Source: Echinicola strongylocentroti (GTDB lineage: Bacteria > Bacteroidota > Bacteroidia > Cytophagales > Cyclobacteriaceae). Taken from it: DNA of 64,000 nucleotides. This document shows positions 52,341 through 62,364 of this stretch, piece by piece; position 1 is the first letter of the stretch; every line of letters starts with the position of its first letter. The notes under the pieces are model-generated. The model had not been told where the DNA came from. It saw only the letters and a list, made by a program, of their open reading frames with translations, and did no database searches. Both the position numbers and the translations under genes were made by a program. The stretch lies in the NCBI RefSeq assembly GCF_003260975.1, contig NZ_CP030041.1, positions 434,001 to 498,000 on the forward strand, in the 5' to 3' direction.

Positions 52341-53168
52341 TTAACTTTCTGTGGCTAAGGAATAAACTATTGCTTTCACTTCCTCGGCCCAGTCTTTTTC
52401 ACTTTTTGTATCATCAAAATACTTGTAAGAAATTGGTTTTCCTACATGTATGGTCACTTTTTTGTTCTTTTGGCCAAACATCTCGTCTCCCAAATACATC
52501 ATTTCAATATTCGCTTTGACACCAATTTTTTTTCTTAGCCGAGCCAAATTATAAAAAAAAGGAGAGTTTCTCCCATCAATATACACTGGCACGACGTCCT
52601 TTTGGTACTTTTTTGCCTTGGCAATAAAACTCTTCTTCCATTCCAAGTCACTGATGCCATGTTTTTGCTTCCGGGAAACCAAGCCTGCAGGAAACACCAA
52701 TATAGCCTTGTCACCAGCATAGGTTTCCTCGATCAGCCTAGCCGCTTTTCTGCCGTGGCTCCCATGCTTGTTTACAGGGACAAACAAGGGGTCAAAATTC
52801 TTTATATTCGTCAAAATATCATTGACCAGAAACCGTATATCCTGACGGTATCTCCCAATAGCGTGTATAAAGGCTATCCCATCAAAACCGCCCATTGGAT
52901 GATTTGAAGCAAAGATCACCGGCTCGGTTTTCGGGATATGTTCAGCTCCCTTAAGCACAATATCCACCCCAAAATCTTCGATGAGCACATGCACAAAGTC
53001 CATCCCGTAAAGATGGCCATAGTCCGCCATCATCCTGTTTATCTCATCTTCATGGGTGATTTTCCGGATATAGTTGAGCACAAACCCGGGAATCCATTTC
53101 AGCAAGGCAGGATTCTTCTCCCGGATCACCTCCTTGATTTCAATAAATTTTTCTTTCGACTCCTCCAA
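52341..53168 (-). CDS. glsA: Lysophospholipid-type O-acyltransferase (GlsA/PlsC-like)
   Basis: 275 residues from a TTG at 53168; later ATGs would remove conserved sequence (EVIREKNPALLKWIPGFV). The PlsC HxxxxD motif is SNHPMGGFDG near residue 90, with FPAGLVSRKQKHG near 157 as the second acyltransferase block. The enzyme should add the second acyl chain to the hydroxyl of the N-acylated amino acid made by the gene eight bases downstream (glsB). The resulting zwitterionic lipids help growth under stress in Bacteroides. Substrate is inferred. Confidence 0.75.
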   Translation of the reverse strand: MEESKEKFIEIKEVIREKNPALLKWIPGFVLNYIRKITHEDEINRMMADYGHLYGMDFVHVLIEDFGVDIVLKGAEHIPKTEPVIFASNHPMGGFDGIAFIHAIGRYRQDIRFLVNDILTNIKNFDPLFVPVNKHGSHGRKAARLIEETYAGDKAILVFPAGLVSRKQKHGISDLEWKKSFIAKAKKYQKDVVPVYIDGRNSPFFYNLARLRKKIGVKANIEMMYLGDEMFGQKNKKVTIHVGKPISYKYFDDTKSEKDWAEEVKAIVYSLATES

Positions 53169-53363
53169 TGACCGATTTATTTAGGTAATATGCCCCCCTA
53201 CTGCAGCACATGTGCACATTAATAGTTTGATTAACAGTATCATGCTGCCGACCGGGTGTTTTCGGCGATTAATTCCAAGACTGTACAAACAGCTTGAAAG
53301 GCTAAAAATACAAAAAAATTTATAAAGCAACCGCTAAATCCGCCAGCGTCATCTCCACTTATT

Positions 53364-54185
53364 CTACTCAATGGTCACTGACTCCGTCAAAACCGGCGCA
53401 ACCAAAAAGTACCCCAGCACAGGCATGTCACCTTCCACTAGCTCAAAATTACTTGGTGGATTTTGGGGAGGTGGGCTGAACAGGCCTCCATCATTATACA
53501 TCAATTCCACAATGCCTTCCATATAATTGTAGGCACTTTCATTGAGTCGATAAAGGGCAATCCTCGCCTCATCTCCCTCTTGGTATGGAATGGTCTCTAT
53601 CTCAAAACCATCCTCCAATGCTGCCGTACCAAACGTATCGTCAAACAACAAATAATCATTTCTTGAAACCAATAAGGTATCATTTCTTACGGCTTTTACC
53701 CGGTAATAATTATTTTCATCAAAAGAAATCTTGCCATGTAGGGTAAGGTAATAGCCAGCTGGTCTTAGCAGTCTTTTTTCTTTGTAGCGATAGCTTATAC
53801 TGTCCAGTTTTGGGGCTTCCAACAGTACACCGGATGAGCGATAGTGATTTCCTTTGATGTGGACGTGGAGAGTATAGTGCTGGGCTTCAAGGCCACGTTG
53901 ATTATAGACAGGCAAGTAAGACAAGGTCTGTTCAGAGTATTCAAATTCAATCCGGTGATTGCGTTCCTCATGGACGATGTACACCTCTGCATTGGTAACG
54001 GGACGGTAGGACGCCGAATCATAGTAGGTTTTGCTCATGGATATTTTTACTTGGTTTAGGTTACTGTTATCGGTCCAGGAAGCCTCGATCACTGGGTAGT
54101 TTTCACTTTCCCTCAACTCCAAGACAACTTCTTCCTGACATGAAAAAAGCACTATCATCAACCCAAGTAGTAATGTATATCTCAT
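53364..54185 (-). CDS. DUF4249-family lipoprotein, TonB-receptor partner
   Basis: About 273 residues from the ATG at 54185 (MRYTLLLGLMIVLFSC, lipobox Cys16); a TTG five codons upstream is not needed. Then VVLELRESENYPVIEASWTD and repeated beta modules, the DUF4249 pattern. These lipoproteins are encoded next to a TonB-dependent receptor with a carboxypeptidase-like domain, here four bases away, and are thought to form its surface lid in the SusD manner. The substrate is unknown. The gene itself is intact although its receptor is broken. Confidence 0.82.
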   Translation of the reverse strand: MRYTLLLGLMIVLFSCQEEVVLELRESENYPVIEASWTDNSNLNQVKISMSKTYYDSASYRPVTNAEVYIVHEERNHRIEFEYSEQTLSYLPVYNQRGLEAQHYTLHVHIKGNHYRSSGVLLEAPKLDSISYRYKEKRLLRPAGYYLTLHGKISFDENNYYRVKAVRNDTLLVSRNDYLLFDDTFGTAALEDGFEIETIPYQEGDEARIALYRLNESAYNYMEGIVELMYNDGGLFSPPPQNPPSNFELVEGDMPVLGYFLVAPVLTESVTIE

Positions 54186-54189
54186 GGTA

Positions 54190-56585
54190 TCAAAATTCAA
54201 AATTATAAGAAATGGAAGGCAGGAAGGTAAACAGGTAGGTCATCACCACTCCAGGCCTCCTGGAATATATCGGCTCACCCGAAGAGGATTCATAATGGAT
54301 ATCATTGTTCACGATATCTTTAAACTGATAGGAATAGGGATTTTTCCTGCCATAGACATTATACACACTGAAGTTCCAGCTTCCTCGCCAATTCTTCCCT
54401 TTGTCTTTGTTTTTCCAAGTCACGGCCACATCCATCCTGTGATAGTCCGGAAATCGATCTTCATTTCTCCGTATATCGTATAGCGGCATTTCCTGGTTGT
54501 CCATAGAATAGGTACCTACGGGAAAGCTTACCGCTTGGCCTGTGGAATAGACGAAGGTCATATTGGCGGTAAGCCGCTCATTAAACTCGTGCTGCACTAC
54601 GAGGGATACATCATGTGGCCGATCATACCGTGGATTATAGGCCCTTCCCTCACTGATTCCTGCTATCTGCCTGTACGTCCTCGAATAGGTGTATCCCAGC
54701 CAGCCAGTGGTGCTGCCCACGTTTTTCTTCAGCAATAATTCGGCCCCGTAAGACCAGCCTCGCCCCTCTAGGACTTCCGTCTCCAGATGATCCGTGAACA
54801 GCACATCTGCCCCTGCTTCACATCGATGATGCGGTCATACTCTTTATAATACCCCTCCACAGAAAACTCCCAATCCCCTTCGTTCACAGTCTTGTACACC
54901 CCTGCCGAATACTGGTCGGCCATAATAGGGTGAATGTATTCATTGGCCAATGCCCAACGATCTATTGGTAGTCCAGCAGAGCTGTTGGAAGCCACCTGCA
55001 GGTATTGAAAATTGCGGTTATAGGCACTTTTAAAGGACAGGTCCTTGGTGATTTTGTACCTTAGGGCAATGCGGGGCTCTTTCCCTTGGTAAAACGCCAT
55101 CGGACGCAACCTATCGTAATAGACCGTGTCAATGATGGCGGCATTATCCTGCGCCGGACCTTCATTGTAGATGTATTCTGCGCCCTTGCCGATCTGGGCG
55201 TACATGCTCCACCGAAGCCCTCCTTCCACCTTCAGTTTGGGAGAAATGTCCAACTCTCCGGAAACGAAAAAATCCTGCTGCACAGCATTCCCAGGATGGG
55301 TGGTGATAGGCGTTATCTGGCTTTCTGGACTGGTGGTCATATCCACCGGTGAAAAATGATAATACCGACTGTGAGCCCCTACTTCAAAAACCGCCTTGTC
55401 ACTTGGTGCTAATGTAAAAAACCAACGAAGCCCTCCTTCAGAAATCAGGTTACTCCAGCTGAAGCCATTGTCATCATCCATTATATCTATTTGATAGTCA
55501 TACTGGGAATAATACCCGTTGACATTCAGAAAGGTCTTTTCACTGAAAGTCTTGTCCCACAAAATGGAATTGACCCAGTTTTTCCACCCAAAACCAAACA
55601 TGTCACCCGCTTGTAAGTAATCTTGCCCATAGTAACTGGAAATGGCTATTTTGTCCCGATCGGATGGACGAAAGGTCATCTTGGCTCCCAAATCATAGAA
55701 ATACAATTGGTTGCTATTGATCTCTTCGTTATTGGACAGCTTGAGAAAAAGGTCGGCATAGGTCCGTCTGCCCGTGACCACAAAGGAAGACTTTTCGGAA
55801 AAAAGCGGGCCGTCCACCGTGATTTTAGAACTGATATTTCCAATTCCGCCAGATCCGTGAATCCTGTCGGTACGCCCATCTTTCATGGAAATGTCCACAA
55901 CAGACGAGAGCCTTCCCCCAAAGGTCGCAGGAATATTCCCCTTGTACAGATCCACCTGATCCAATGCATCAGGATTAAAGACAGAGAAAAAACCAAAGAA
56001 ATGGGACGGGTTGTAGACCGGTGCCCCGTCCAGCTGAATGAGGTTTTGATCCGAAGATCCACCACGGACAAATAACCCCGTGGTTCCCTCTCCTGCCGTT
56101 TGGATTCCTGGCAGGAGCTGCAGCCCCCGGAGTACGTCCACTTCGCCAAACAAACTAGGAATAGACTTTAGTGTTGCTACGGGGACTATATTACGTCCCA
56201 TGTCCACACTTTGAGTAATGACCTCTTCACTCTGTCCCTCGACCACGACTTCCTCCAGACCAGCCGCAGTGGGGTTTAAGCTTACGTTCACCACTTCATC
56301 CAAGTGCCGATGATCAATGTGAATTCTCACCGTTTCATACCCCAAATACTTCACGACCAAGGTATCCGGCAAGGAGACTACAGGCAGTTCAAACTCCCCT
56401 ACCTCATCACTGGTAACTCCCTTGGCTGCTGCTGATTTCCAATAAACAGATGCGCCCACCAGTGTTTCCCCGCTGTCTTTATCCAAGACCACTCCTTGGA
56501 GGCTAGTTGATACCTGCCCATTTGCCAGCTGTGGGCATCCCAGTGCGGTCATTACCATTATCCAGAAGGATATAAGCTTTTTCAT
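54190..56585 (-). pseudogene. TonB-dependent receptor with carboxypeptidase-like domain, frameshifted
   Basis: An outer-membrane receptor of about 798 residues interrupted by one frameshift. The 5' part (56585 to about 54815) has a signal peptide, a carboxypeptidase-like domain (LQGVVLDKDSGETLVGASVY at about 28-47), a plug (LRGLQLLPGIQTAGEGTTGL) and the first barrel strands, then reads out of frame after IIDVKQG. The 3' part (54190-54804) resumes DVLFTDHLETEVLEGRGW and runs to the C-terminal strand ending SYNFEF. Adding one G to the four-base G-run (54810-54813 on this strand's complement) restores one frame. This may be a real mutation or a sequencing error in a homopolymer. Confidence 0.85.
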
Positions 56586-57005
56586 GTGTTATAATATGCT
56601 CACTATCATTGGAGCGTCTCTTAATTTTAGGTGAACATGATGAGCAATTTGCTTGCCTAATGTTGATCGCATTCATTAAGGTAAATAAAATTATGGGAAT
56701 TGTTCCGTTCGCCATGGTTAGCTTTATCTCTTTCCTCTTAATCCTAGATTTTGCCCTTCGACACGCTCAGTACAGGAACCGGGAACAGAAAGGGCACCTG
56801 AGCGAAGCCAAAGGCCACCCACGGCTACGCCATTCTTGCCAGCACTGGAGCAGAGAAGCAGCACAACCCAATTACGGTACTTTTTCTCAAGTCTCACTAC
56901 TTAATACTCCACCTTTCAGCTTCCGATAATTTCAGCCTTTAGTAAAGTGTGCGATAATTTATCCGCTGTTCTTTCGTTTTGAATTAAAATTCCTAATTTC
57001 AAGGC
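56586..57005. other. Intergenic region between the TonB receptor and batB
   Basis: 420 bases separating divergent genes. It should hold both promoters; none was assigned with confidence. It contains the short REP-like inverted repeat at 56756-56807. An open frame across part of it has no protein-like features and is taken as chance. Confidence 0.45.
56756..56807. repeat. REP-like intergenic inverted repeat
   Basis: CTTCGACACGCTCAG near the left and CTGAGCGAAG near the right are imperfect inverse complements, separated by about 25 bases. Related CTGAGC/CGAAG fragments occur near 419-440 and 42757-42770. Such GC-rich short palindromes are typical of REP sequences. Confidence 0.45.
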
Positions 57006-57971
57006 ATGATTTGGGCATATCCTGACTTAACATTAATTGGTATCTTGGCCGCCGTTTTTGGCGTGCTGTATAGTATTTACCTTATACGCTTCTGGCGTAT
57101 CAATAAAAGGCTGAAGGTCAAAAAGCATCGACTGTTGATGAAAATGGGGCTGCGCATTGCCTACTTTTTGCTTTTCCTCGTAGCGCTGGCTGGTCCATCC
57201 GTGGGCAATGCCACCAAAGAGATCAAGCAAGAGGGCAAAGACCTGTTTATCGCCATCGACCTTTCACAGTCCATGAATGCAACAGACATCAGTCCTTCGC
57301 GGCTTCAGCGGGTGAAATACGAACTTAAAAACCTGATCAAGAATTTCAGCTCCGACCGTATTGGGCTGATCATTTTCAGTTCGGAGGCTTTTATCCAGTG
57401 TCCACTGACATTTGACCAAAACGTCCTTCAGCTGCACCTTGACGGATTGCACTCGCAGCTAGTCCCTAATTTTGGTACGGATATCGGAGCGCCACTGGCA
57501 CTGGCTGTCAAAAAATTCAGCACTGACGAAAACCAAGACCCCAAATCCAAATCCATCGTACTGATCAGTGATGGGGAAAACTTTGGGGACAACCTGAACA
57601 GCACCCTTGGCCAGCTGAAGGAACAGGGAATCAAAGTCTTTAGTCTCGGAATAGGTACCGAGGCAGGCAGCACCATCCCCAAAGGCAATGGAGTGATCAT
57701 GGACGAGTCCACCAATTCCCCTGCCGTCAGCAAGCTAAGCACCAATACCTTAAAAAGAATTGCCAGTGAAACCAATGGTCAATATTTTGAGATCAGTGAT
57801 GATGTACAGGAAATCCCCCAGCTGATCACTTCCATCGAAAAACTGGAGGGTGCCGTCACAGGTTCCAGAACAGTAGAAGCCTCCGCCAATAAGTACTTCT
57901 ACTTCCTTCTGGCCGCACTCGGCTTGGCCATCTTGGATATGATCTTGCCACTTCGTACCATAAGCATGTAA
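57006..57971 (+). CDS. batB: VWA-domain protein BatB-like
   Basis: A 321-residue inner-membrane protein: helices at about 8-25 and 45-62, a von Willebrand A domain at about 78-285 and a final helix near 298-315. The metal (MIDAS) motif is complete: DLSQSM near 84, Thr in FGTDIG near 157 and SDGENFG near 189. Bat proteins protect against oxygen in Bacteroides and Leptospira. The layout with a terminal helix fits BatB rather than BatA. Neither MoxR ATPase nor BatA, BatD or BatE is in the window. Confidence 0.8.
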   Translation: MIWAYPDLTLIGILAAVFGVLYSIYLIRFWRINKRLKVKKHRLLMKMGLRIAYFLLFLVALAGPSVGNATKEIKQEGKDLFIAIDLSQSMNATDISPSRLQRVKYELKNLIKNFSSDRIGLIIFSSEAFIQCPLTFDQNVLQLHLDGLHSQLVPNFGTDIGAPLALAVKKFSTDENQDPKSKSIVLISDGENFGDNLNSTLGQLKEQGIKVFSLGIGTEAGSTIPKGNGVIMDESTNSPAVSKLSTNTLKRIASETNGQYFEISDDVQEIPQLITSIEKLEGAVTGSRTVEASANKYFYFLLAALGLAILDMILPLRTISM

Positions 57972-57996
57972 TCTGAAAATGCCCTAAAGAGGAATT

Positions 57997-58644
57997 ATGA
58001 ACAAGATATTTCTGGCTACCTTACTATTGATCCCATCTTCCTGGACACAGATTTCGGAGAGAAACAAGGCCATTGACTTAGCAGCAGAAAAATACGCCAC
58101 GGCCGAATACGAGGAATCCGTACGCCAGCACCTCGCGCTGCTGAACGAACATGGCATCACTTCGTCTGAAGCTAATTTTGACTTGGCCCTGAGCTATCAG
58201 CTGAATGGACAGGAAGAAGACGCCAAGAAAAAATACCTGGAACTGGCCGGTGCGCCCAAAACCAATATCGCTTCCTCCGCCTCCAACCAAAACGGTGTGC
58301 TCCTAGGCAGGGAAAAGAAATACGAAGAAGCCCTTGCCGCCTTCAAAACAGCACTGATCAAAGATCCCGCCAATGAGATAGCCCGTTATAATTATGAACT
58401 GCTGGCACGATGGCTAGACAAAAACCAAGATGAACAAGAGCAGGAAAACCAGGACGACAACAAGCAAGAACCATCCAACTACGCCAAAAGGATGAAAGCG
58501 GAAGCAGATAAGCTAGTAGAGCAGTTTAAGTTTAACGAAGCCCTTGACGTGATGGGCAAAGCATTGGAGATCGATGAAACTGTTTCTCACTATCAGGAGT
58601 TTATAAAGAACCTAGGAGATATCAATGAAATCAATGAAAATTAA
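57997..58644 (+). CDS. TPR protein of the Bat locus (BatC-like)
   Basis: A 215-residue exported protein with signal peptide (about 1-17), then helical TPR units between residues 25 and 145 (ATAEYEESVRQHLALLNEHG, LSYQLNGQEEDAKKKYLELAG, KKYEEALAAFKTALIKDP). An acidic Gln/Glu/Asp linker (NQDEQEQENQDDNKQ) follows, then a last helical pair. It follows batB by 25 bases and overlaps the next gene by 20 bases. In Bacteroides the TPR protein BatC lies in the same order. Confidence 0.75.
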   Translation: MNKIFLATLLLIPSSWTQISERNKAIDLAAEKYATAEYEESVRQHLALLNEHGITSSEANFDLALSYQLNGQEEDAKKKYLELAGAPKTNIASSASNQNGVLLGREKKYEEALAAFKTALIKDPANEIARYNYELLARWLDKNQDEQEQENQDDNKQEPSNYAKRMKAEADKLVEQFKFNEALDVMGKALEIDETVSHYQEFIKNLGDINEINEN

Positions 58645-59305
58645 CATACCGTCCTTTCTGGGCCTTTTTGCCGTGATGTGGGCAGTGACCTTTTCCGCAT
58701 CCGCCCAAACGGCCGACACCTATTTTAACCAAGCAGCAAAAAACTATGTCAATGCTGATTACCCTGGCGTTGGCCAAACCTTGGCCGAAGGCTTGCAGAA
58801 ATTCCCTGACGATCCCAAACTGAATGCTCTTAAAGAAAAACTCAAAGACGAGCAAGAAAAGCAGGACCAAGAGCAAAAGGAGCAACAAGATCAACAGGAC
58901 CAGCAGCAACAAGAGCAGCAAAAACAAAACGAGGACCAGCAACAGCAAGGAGACGAAAACCAGCAGCAGGAAGATCAGGGGCAGCAGGAAAAGGAATCCA
59001 AAGACGGTCAAGGTGAAGAGCAAACCGAAGAAGATGGCGCCCAAGAATCCGATAAAATGGATGAAAAACGGGGAGAAAAGTCCAACCAGCAAGAACCATC
59101 CGATGAATCTTCCGATATGGAAAGTGACCTGAGCGAACGCGAAAAAGCCATGGAAGAACTGCGGCAAAAACTGCAGCAAATGAACATTTCGCCAGAACAA
59201 GCCCAACAAATCCTGGATGCCATGGACAATGCCGAGATGCGCTATATCCAACAGACCAAAAAGAAAGCCAGCAAACGGCCTGATAAGAATTTGCCTGATT
59301 GGTGA
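58625..59305 (+). CDS. TPR/low-complexity protein of the Bat locus
   Basis: A 226-residue exported protein. After the signal peptide (to about residue 28) comes one TPR-like unit (ADTYFNQAAKNYVNADYPGV), then about 90 residues of nearly pure Gln, Glu, Asp and Lys. The C-terminal helical segment REKAMEELRQKLQQMNISPE... QILDAMDNAEMRYIQQTKKK matches the tail seen in BatC proteins. It overlaps the previous gene, so this locus appears to have two BatC-like products, or one BatC split into two genes. Confidence 0.7.
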   Translation: MKSMKINIPSFLGLFAVMWAVTFSASAQTADTYFNQAAKNYVNADYPGVGQTLAEGLQKFPDDPKLNALKEKLKDEQEKQDQEQKEQQDQQDQQQQEQQKQNEDQQQQGDENQQQEDQGQQEKESKDGQGEEQTEEDGAQESDKMDEKRGEKSNQQEPSDESSDMESDLSEREKAMEELRQKLQQMNISPEQAQQILDAMDNAEMRYIQQTKKKASKRPDKNLPDW

Positions 59306-59515
59306 GATAGGAGTCTTTAGTCCGGAGTTTTGAGTATGCCGTTTCTCTTGCAGGAGAAGTCAGGTGGGGTGCTGAGTCCTCGTCATAGCCAACTAACACA
59401 TAACAACTCTCGGGAAACAAAAGCTGAAATGGAAACATGAAACCCATCATTGTACCAATAAACTTTCAGCCTTGCAACTTTCAAACATTTTAACCTTAAC
59501 AACCCATAAACCCAA

Positions 59516-60697
59516 ATGAAAGAAGTATATATCATCTCAGCAGTAAGGACTCCCTTGGGGAGTTTTGGAGGTAAGCTCTCAAGTCTCACCGCAGTGGAAC
59601 TGGGGAGCCAAGCTATCAAAGGCGCAATGGAGCGGGCACAGGTCACATCGGACCAAGTCGAGGAAGTGATCATGGGAAATGTCCTGTCCGCAAACTTGGG
59701 ACAAGCCCCCGCTCGACAAGCAGCCATTGGTGCAGGCATCGGTCATCATGTCCCCTGCACCACCGTCAACAAGGTCTGTGCATCGGGAATGAAATCCGTT
59801 ATGTTTGCGGCCCAATCCATCATGACCGGCCAGAGTGACGTCATCGTAGTTGGGGGCATGGAAAGCATGTCCAACGTCCCCTATTATATCCCCAAAGCCC
59901 GATTTGGCTATAAATTTGGCAACGGGGAGTTCATCGATGGCCTCGCCAAAGACGGCCTGCATGAAGTGTATTATAACTTCCCCATGGGCAACTGTGCCGA
60001 TAATACCGCAAAAGAACTGAACATTAGCCGTGAGGCTCAAGATGAATATGCCATCCAGTCCTACCAACGTGCTGCCGAAGCATGGAAAGGAAATGTCTTC
60101 AAGGACGAAGTAATTCCCGTCTCTTACAAAGGGCGAAAGGGCGAAACCATCACCGTGGACGAAGACGAAGAATATAAAAATGTCATTTTCGAAAAAATAC
60201 CGTCACTACGACCCGTCTTTGATAAAGAAGGCACCGTAACCGCTGCGAATGCGTCCACCATGAATGATGGCGCATCAGCGCTGGTACTGGTGAGCAAGGA
60301 AAAAGCAACAGCACTTGGGCTAAAACCCATCGCTAAAATCCTCGGCTTTGCCGATGCGGCTACTGACCCGATCTGGTTTACCACCGCTCCGGCACTGGCT
60401 ATCCCCAAAGCCCTCAACAATGCCAATATAAAGTCAGAAGAGGTGGATTACTACGAAATCAATGAAGCCTTCTCAGCAGTGGCCTTGGCCAACCAACATC
60501 AATTAAAAATCGACAATGACCGGCTCAATGTCTTTGGAGGGGCTGTAGCACTGGGCCATCCACTGGGTGCTTCAGGGGCAAGAATCGTGGCTACTTTGAC
60601 CTCAGTGCTTCAACAAAAAGCGGGCAAAATAGGCGTAGCCGGTATCTGTAACGGTGGCGGTGGCGCATCGGCCATGGTCATCGAAAGTCTAAAGTAA
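59516..60697 (+). CDS. Acetyl-CoA C-acetyltransferase (thiolase)
   Basis: A 393-residue thiolase. Cys88 in VNKVCASGMKS is the acyl-carrying nucleophile; the other two active-site residues lie in GHPLGASGAR (near residue 348) and CNGGGGASAMVIE (near 380). It condenses two acetyl-CoA or, in reverse, splits acetoacetyl-CoA, and would follow the CoA transferase at 39285-40728 in acetoacetate use. It lies 210 bases after the Bat genes with its own leader. Confidence 0.93.
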   Translation: MKEVYIISAVRTPLGSFGGKLSSLTAVELGSQAIKGAMERAQVTSDQVEEVIMGNVLSANLGQAPARQAAIGAGIGHHVPCTTVNKVCASGMKSVMFAAQSIMTGQSDVIVVGGMESMSNVPYYIPKARFGYKFGNGEFIDGLAKDGLHEVYYNFPMGNCADNTAKELNISREAQDEYAIQSYQRAAEAWKGNVFKDEVIPVSYKGRKGETITVDEDEEYKNVIFEKIPSLRPVFDKEGTVTAANASTMNDGASALVLVSKEKATALGLKPIAKILGFADAATDPIWFTTAPALAIPKALNNANIKSEEVDYYEINEAFSAVALANQHQLKIDNDRLNVFGGAVALGHPLGASGARIVATLTSVLQQKAGKIGVAGICNGGGGASAMVIESLK

Positions 60698-60747
60698 ACA
60701 CCGTTACGGCAAACCCTGTCTAGCTGCCAAATAGAACCGAAAGCTAA

Positions 60748-60834
60748 AGTGAAGCGGCTGATTTTGTCCGCAGCGGGTCTGACTGCAATACCTGTGGCCG
60801 TGGCGTAGATAGGCTAATGCATATTCCGGGTTTA
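60748..60834. repeat. Dispersed intergenic repeat, family R1, copy D
   Basis: Right end GGCTAATGCATATTCCGGGTTT; interior GAAGCGGCTGATTTTGTCCG and AATACCTGTGGCCGTGGCGT shared with copy B, and CGAAAGCTAAAGTGAAGCGG is the complement of a block of copy A. The left end is not clear, so this copy may be truncated. Confidence 0.75.
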
Positions 60835-60932
60835 ATAGCGATTTCCCCTAAGTAGATAGTATGTACCCTACTCGTCAAAACAATAGCCAACTACTCAATT
60901 AATACTAGCACTTGACCGTTTCTCAAAACGAC

Positions 60933-62237
60933 ATGTTTTTAAAACCCGCATCCATCCTCTTTCTTCTGTTGCTATGCCATTACAGCAAAGCCCAGGACAC
61001 TGTACGAACGTATTATGATGAGAAGAAATCGATATTAATGGAAGTCTATCCCACCCAAAATGAAAGGATAAACGGAAGGTACCAGCGGTATTTTGAAGAT
61101 GGATCACTTCAGCTTCAGGGAGATTTTGTCATGGGCAAAAGAGAAGGTCTATTTGTTCATTTCTATCCAGAAAGTAACGATACACTCAAGACCGTTGGCT
61201 ATCAAGATGGCCTCAGGCAAGGTCCCGCATTGTCCTTTGATGAAAAGGGCAACCTGATCCAGAAAGTGGAATTCCAGAATGACCGGATGGAAGGAACATT
61301 GGAAAGTTATTTTCCTGAAGGGGCCTTAAAAATGAAGGGAACCTTCACCAATAGCCAACCTCATGGTAAGCATACCGTCTATTATCCTGACGGAACCGTC
61401 CGCTCAGCATCCACTTATGAAGAAGGTATGCTGGAAGGCTCCTTGAAAAGCTATTATGAAAGTGGCCAGCTACAGTCTGAAGAGCACTACTCTGCAGGGC
61501 AGCTGGACGGAAAAGTCACTGCTTACTATCCCAACGGACAATTAAAAGAGCAATCGGTTTATGAAGAGGGTGTCCAGGACGGCGTTTTTACGGGCTATTT
61601 TGAAAATGGACAAATCGCCAAAAAGGGCACCTATAAAAATGGCCGGCCAAATGGGCTTTTCAAAACATTCCATCTCTCAGGAACTACCAAAGAGATCATT
61701 GAGTACAAAAAGGGAAAACCAATAGACAAACAACTGCTGTACTATCCATCAGGAAAAAAATCCGAAGTCATCTCCTATGACCGTGATGGGGTCAAACAAC
61801 AACATACTTTTTACCATGAAAACGGCCAAGTCCAAAAGAGGGTTCAGCTGGTTGGAGGTCTTCCCCAGGGCCAAGTCGTTAGCTATGATATAAACGGCAA
61901 CAAGCAAGAGGTAATTCCGTATCAAAACGGAAAATGGAATGGTCATTACAGACGTTTTGATGAAACAGGGAACTTGATATTGGAACAGGGCTTCAAAAAT
62001 GGAAAACAACACGGAGAAGAAAAAACCTACTACCCCAATGGCCAACTCAAGACATTGACGACTTATGATTTTGGTTGGAAGCATGGCCCTTACCAATCAC
62101 AGAGCCCTACAGGGGATATTCTGGTAGAAGGAAGTTTTTGGTTCAATAAAAAATCATCTGTATGGAAGTACTATGATAAAAAAGGAACCCACATAAAAAC
62201 AGAAAATTATGATAAAAAGGGTAAATTAGTTGAATAA
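60933..62237 (+). CDS. Secreted MORN-variant repeat protein (YwqK-like)
   Basis: 434 residues from the ATG at 60933; a TTG seven codons earlier would put charged residues before the signal peptide. It consists of about fifteen tandem units of the form GxxxxYYPNGQLKxxxxYxxGxxxG (for example YYPNGQLKEQSVYEEGVQDG), the MORN_2 repeat. Such proteins are widespread in Bacteroidota and are sometimes annotated as antitoxins after YwqK, which is weak evidence of function. A beta-solenoid binding surface in the periplasm is likely. Confidence 0.8.
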   Translation: MFLKPASILFLLLLCHYSKAQDTVRTYYDEKKSILMEVYPTQNERINGRYQRYFEDGSLQLQGDFVMGKREGLFVHFYPESNDTLKTVGYQDGLRQGPALSFDEKGNLIQKVEFQNDRMEGTLESYFPEGALKMKGTFTNSQPHGKHTVYYPDGTVRSASTYEEGMLEGSLKSYYESGQLQSEEHYSAGQLDGKVTAYYPNGQLKEQSVYEEGVQDGVFTGYFENGQIAKKGTYKNGRPNGLFKTFHLSGTTKEIIEYKKGKPIDKQLLYYPSGKKSEVISYDRDGVKQQHTFYHENGQVQKRVQLVGGLPQGQVVSYDINGNKQEVIPYQNGKWNGHYRRFDETGNLILEQGFKNGKQHGEEKTYYPNGQLKTLTTYDFGWKHGPYQSQSPTGDILVEGSFWFNKKSSVWKYYDKKGTHIKTENYDKKGKLVE

Positions 62238-62364
62238 TTTTTCATCAATTGAAAGGTTAAAATCAGCCTAACTCCTATTTTTGCTATTTAAAATTTATAC
62301 GTTAACCTTAGGCAGCATCCGGTAGAAAATATCAGGCAGTTGCCCCAAAGCAAGTGACAGCATC

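Noticed and set aside
58800..59130. Coding frames on the opposite strand and other frames over the Gln/Glu-rich region
   Set aside because: Low-complexity codon runs automatically leave long open frames elsewhere; the BatC-like frame has the signal peptide and conserved tail.
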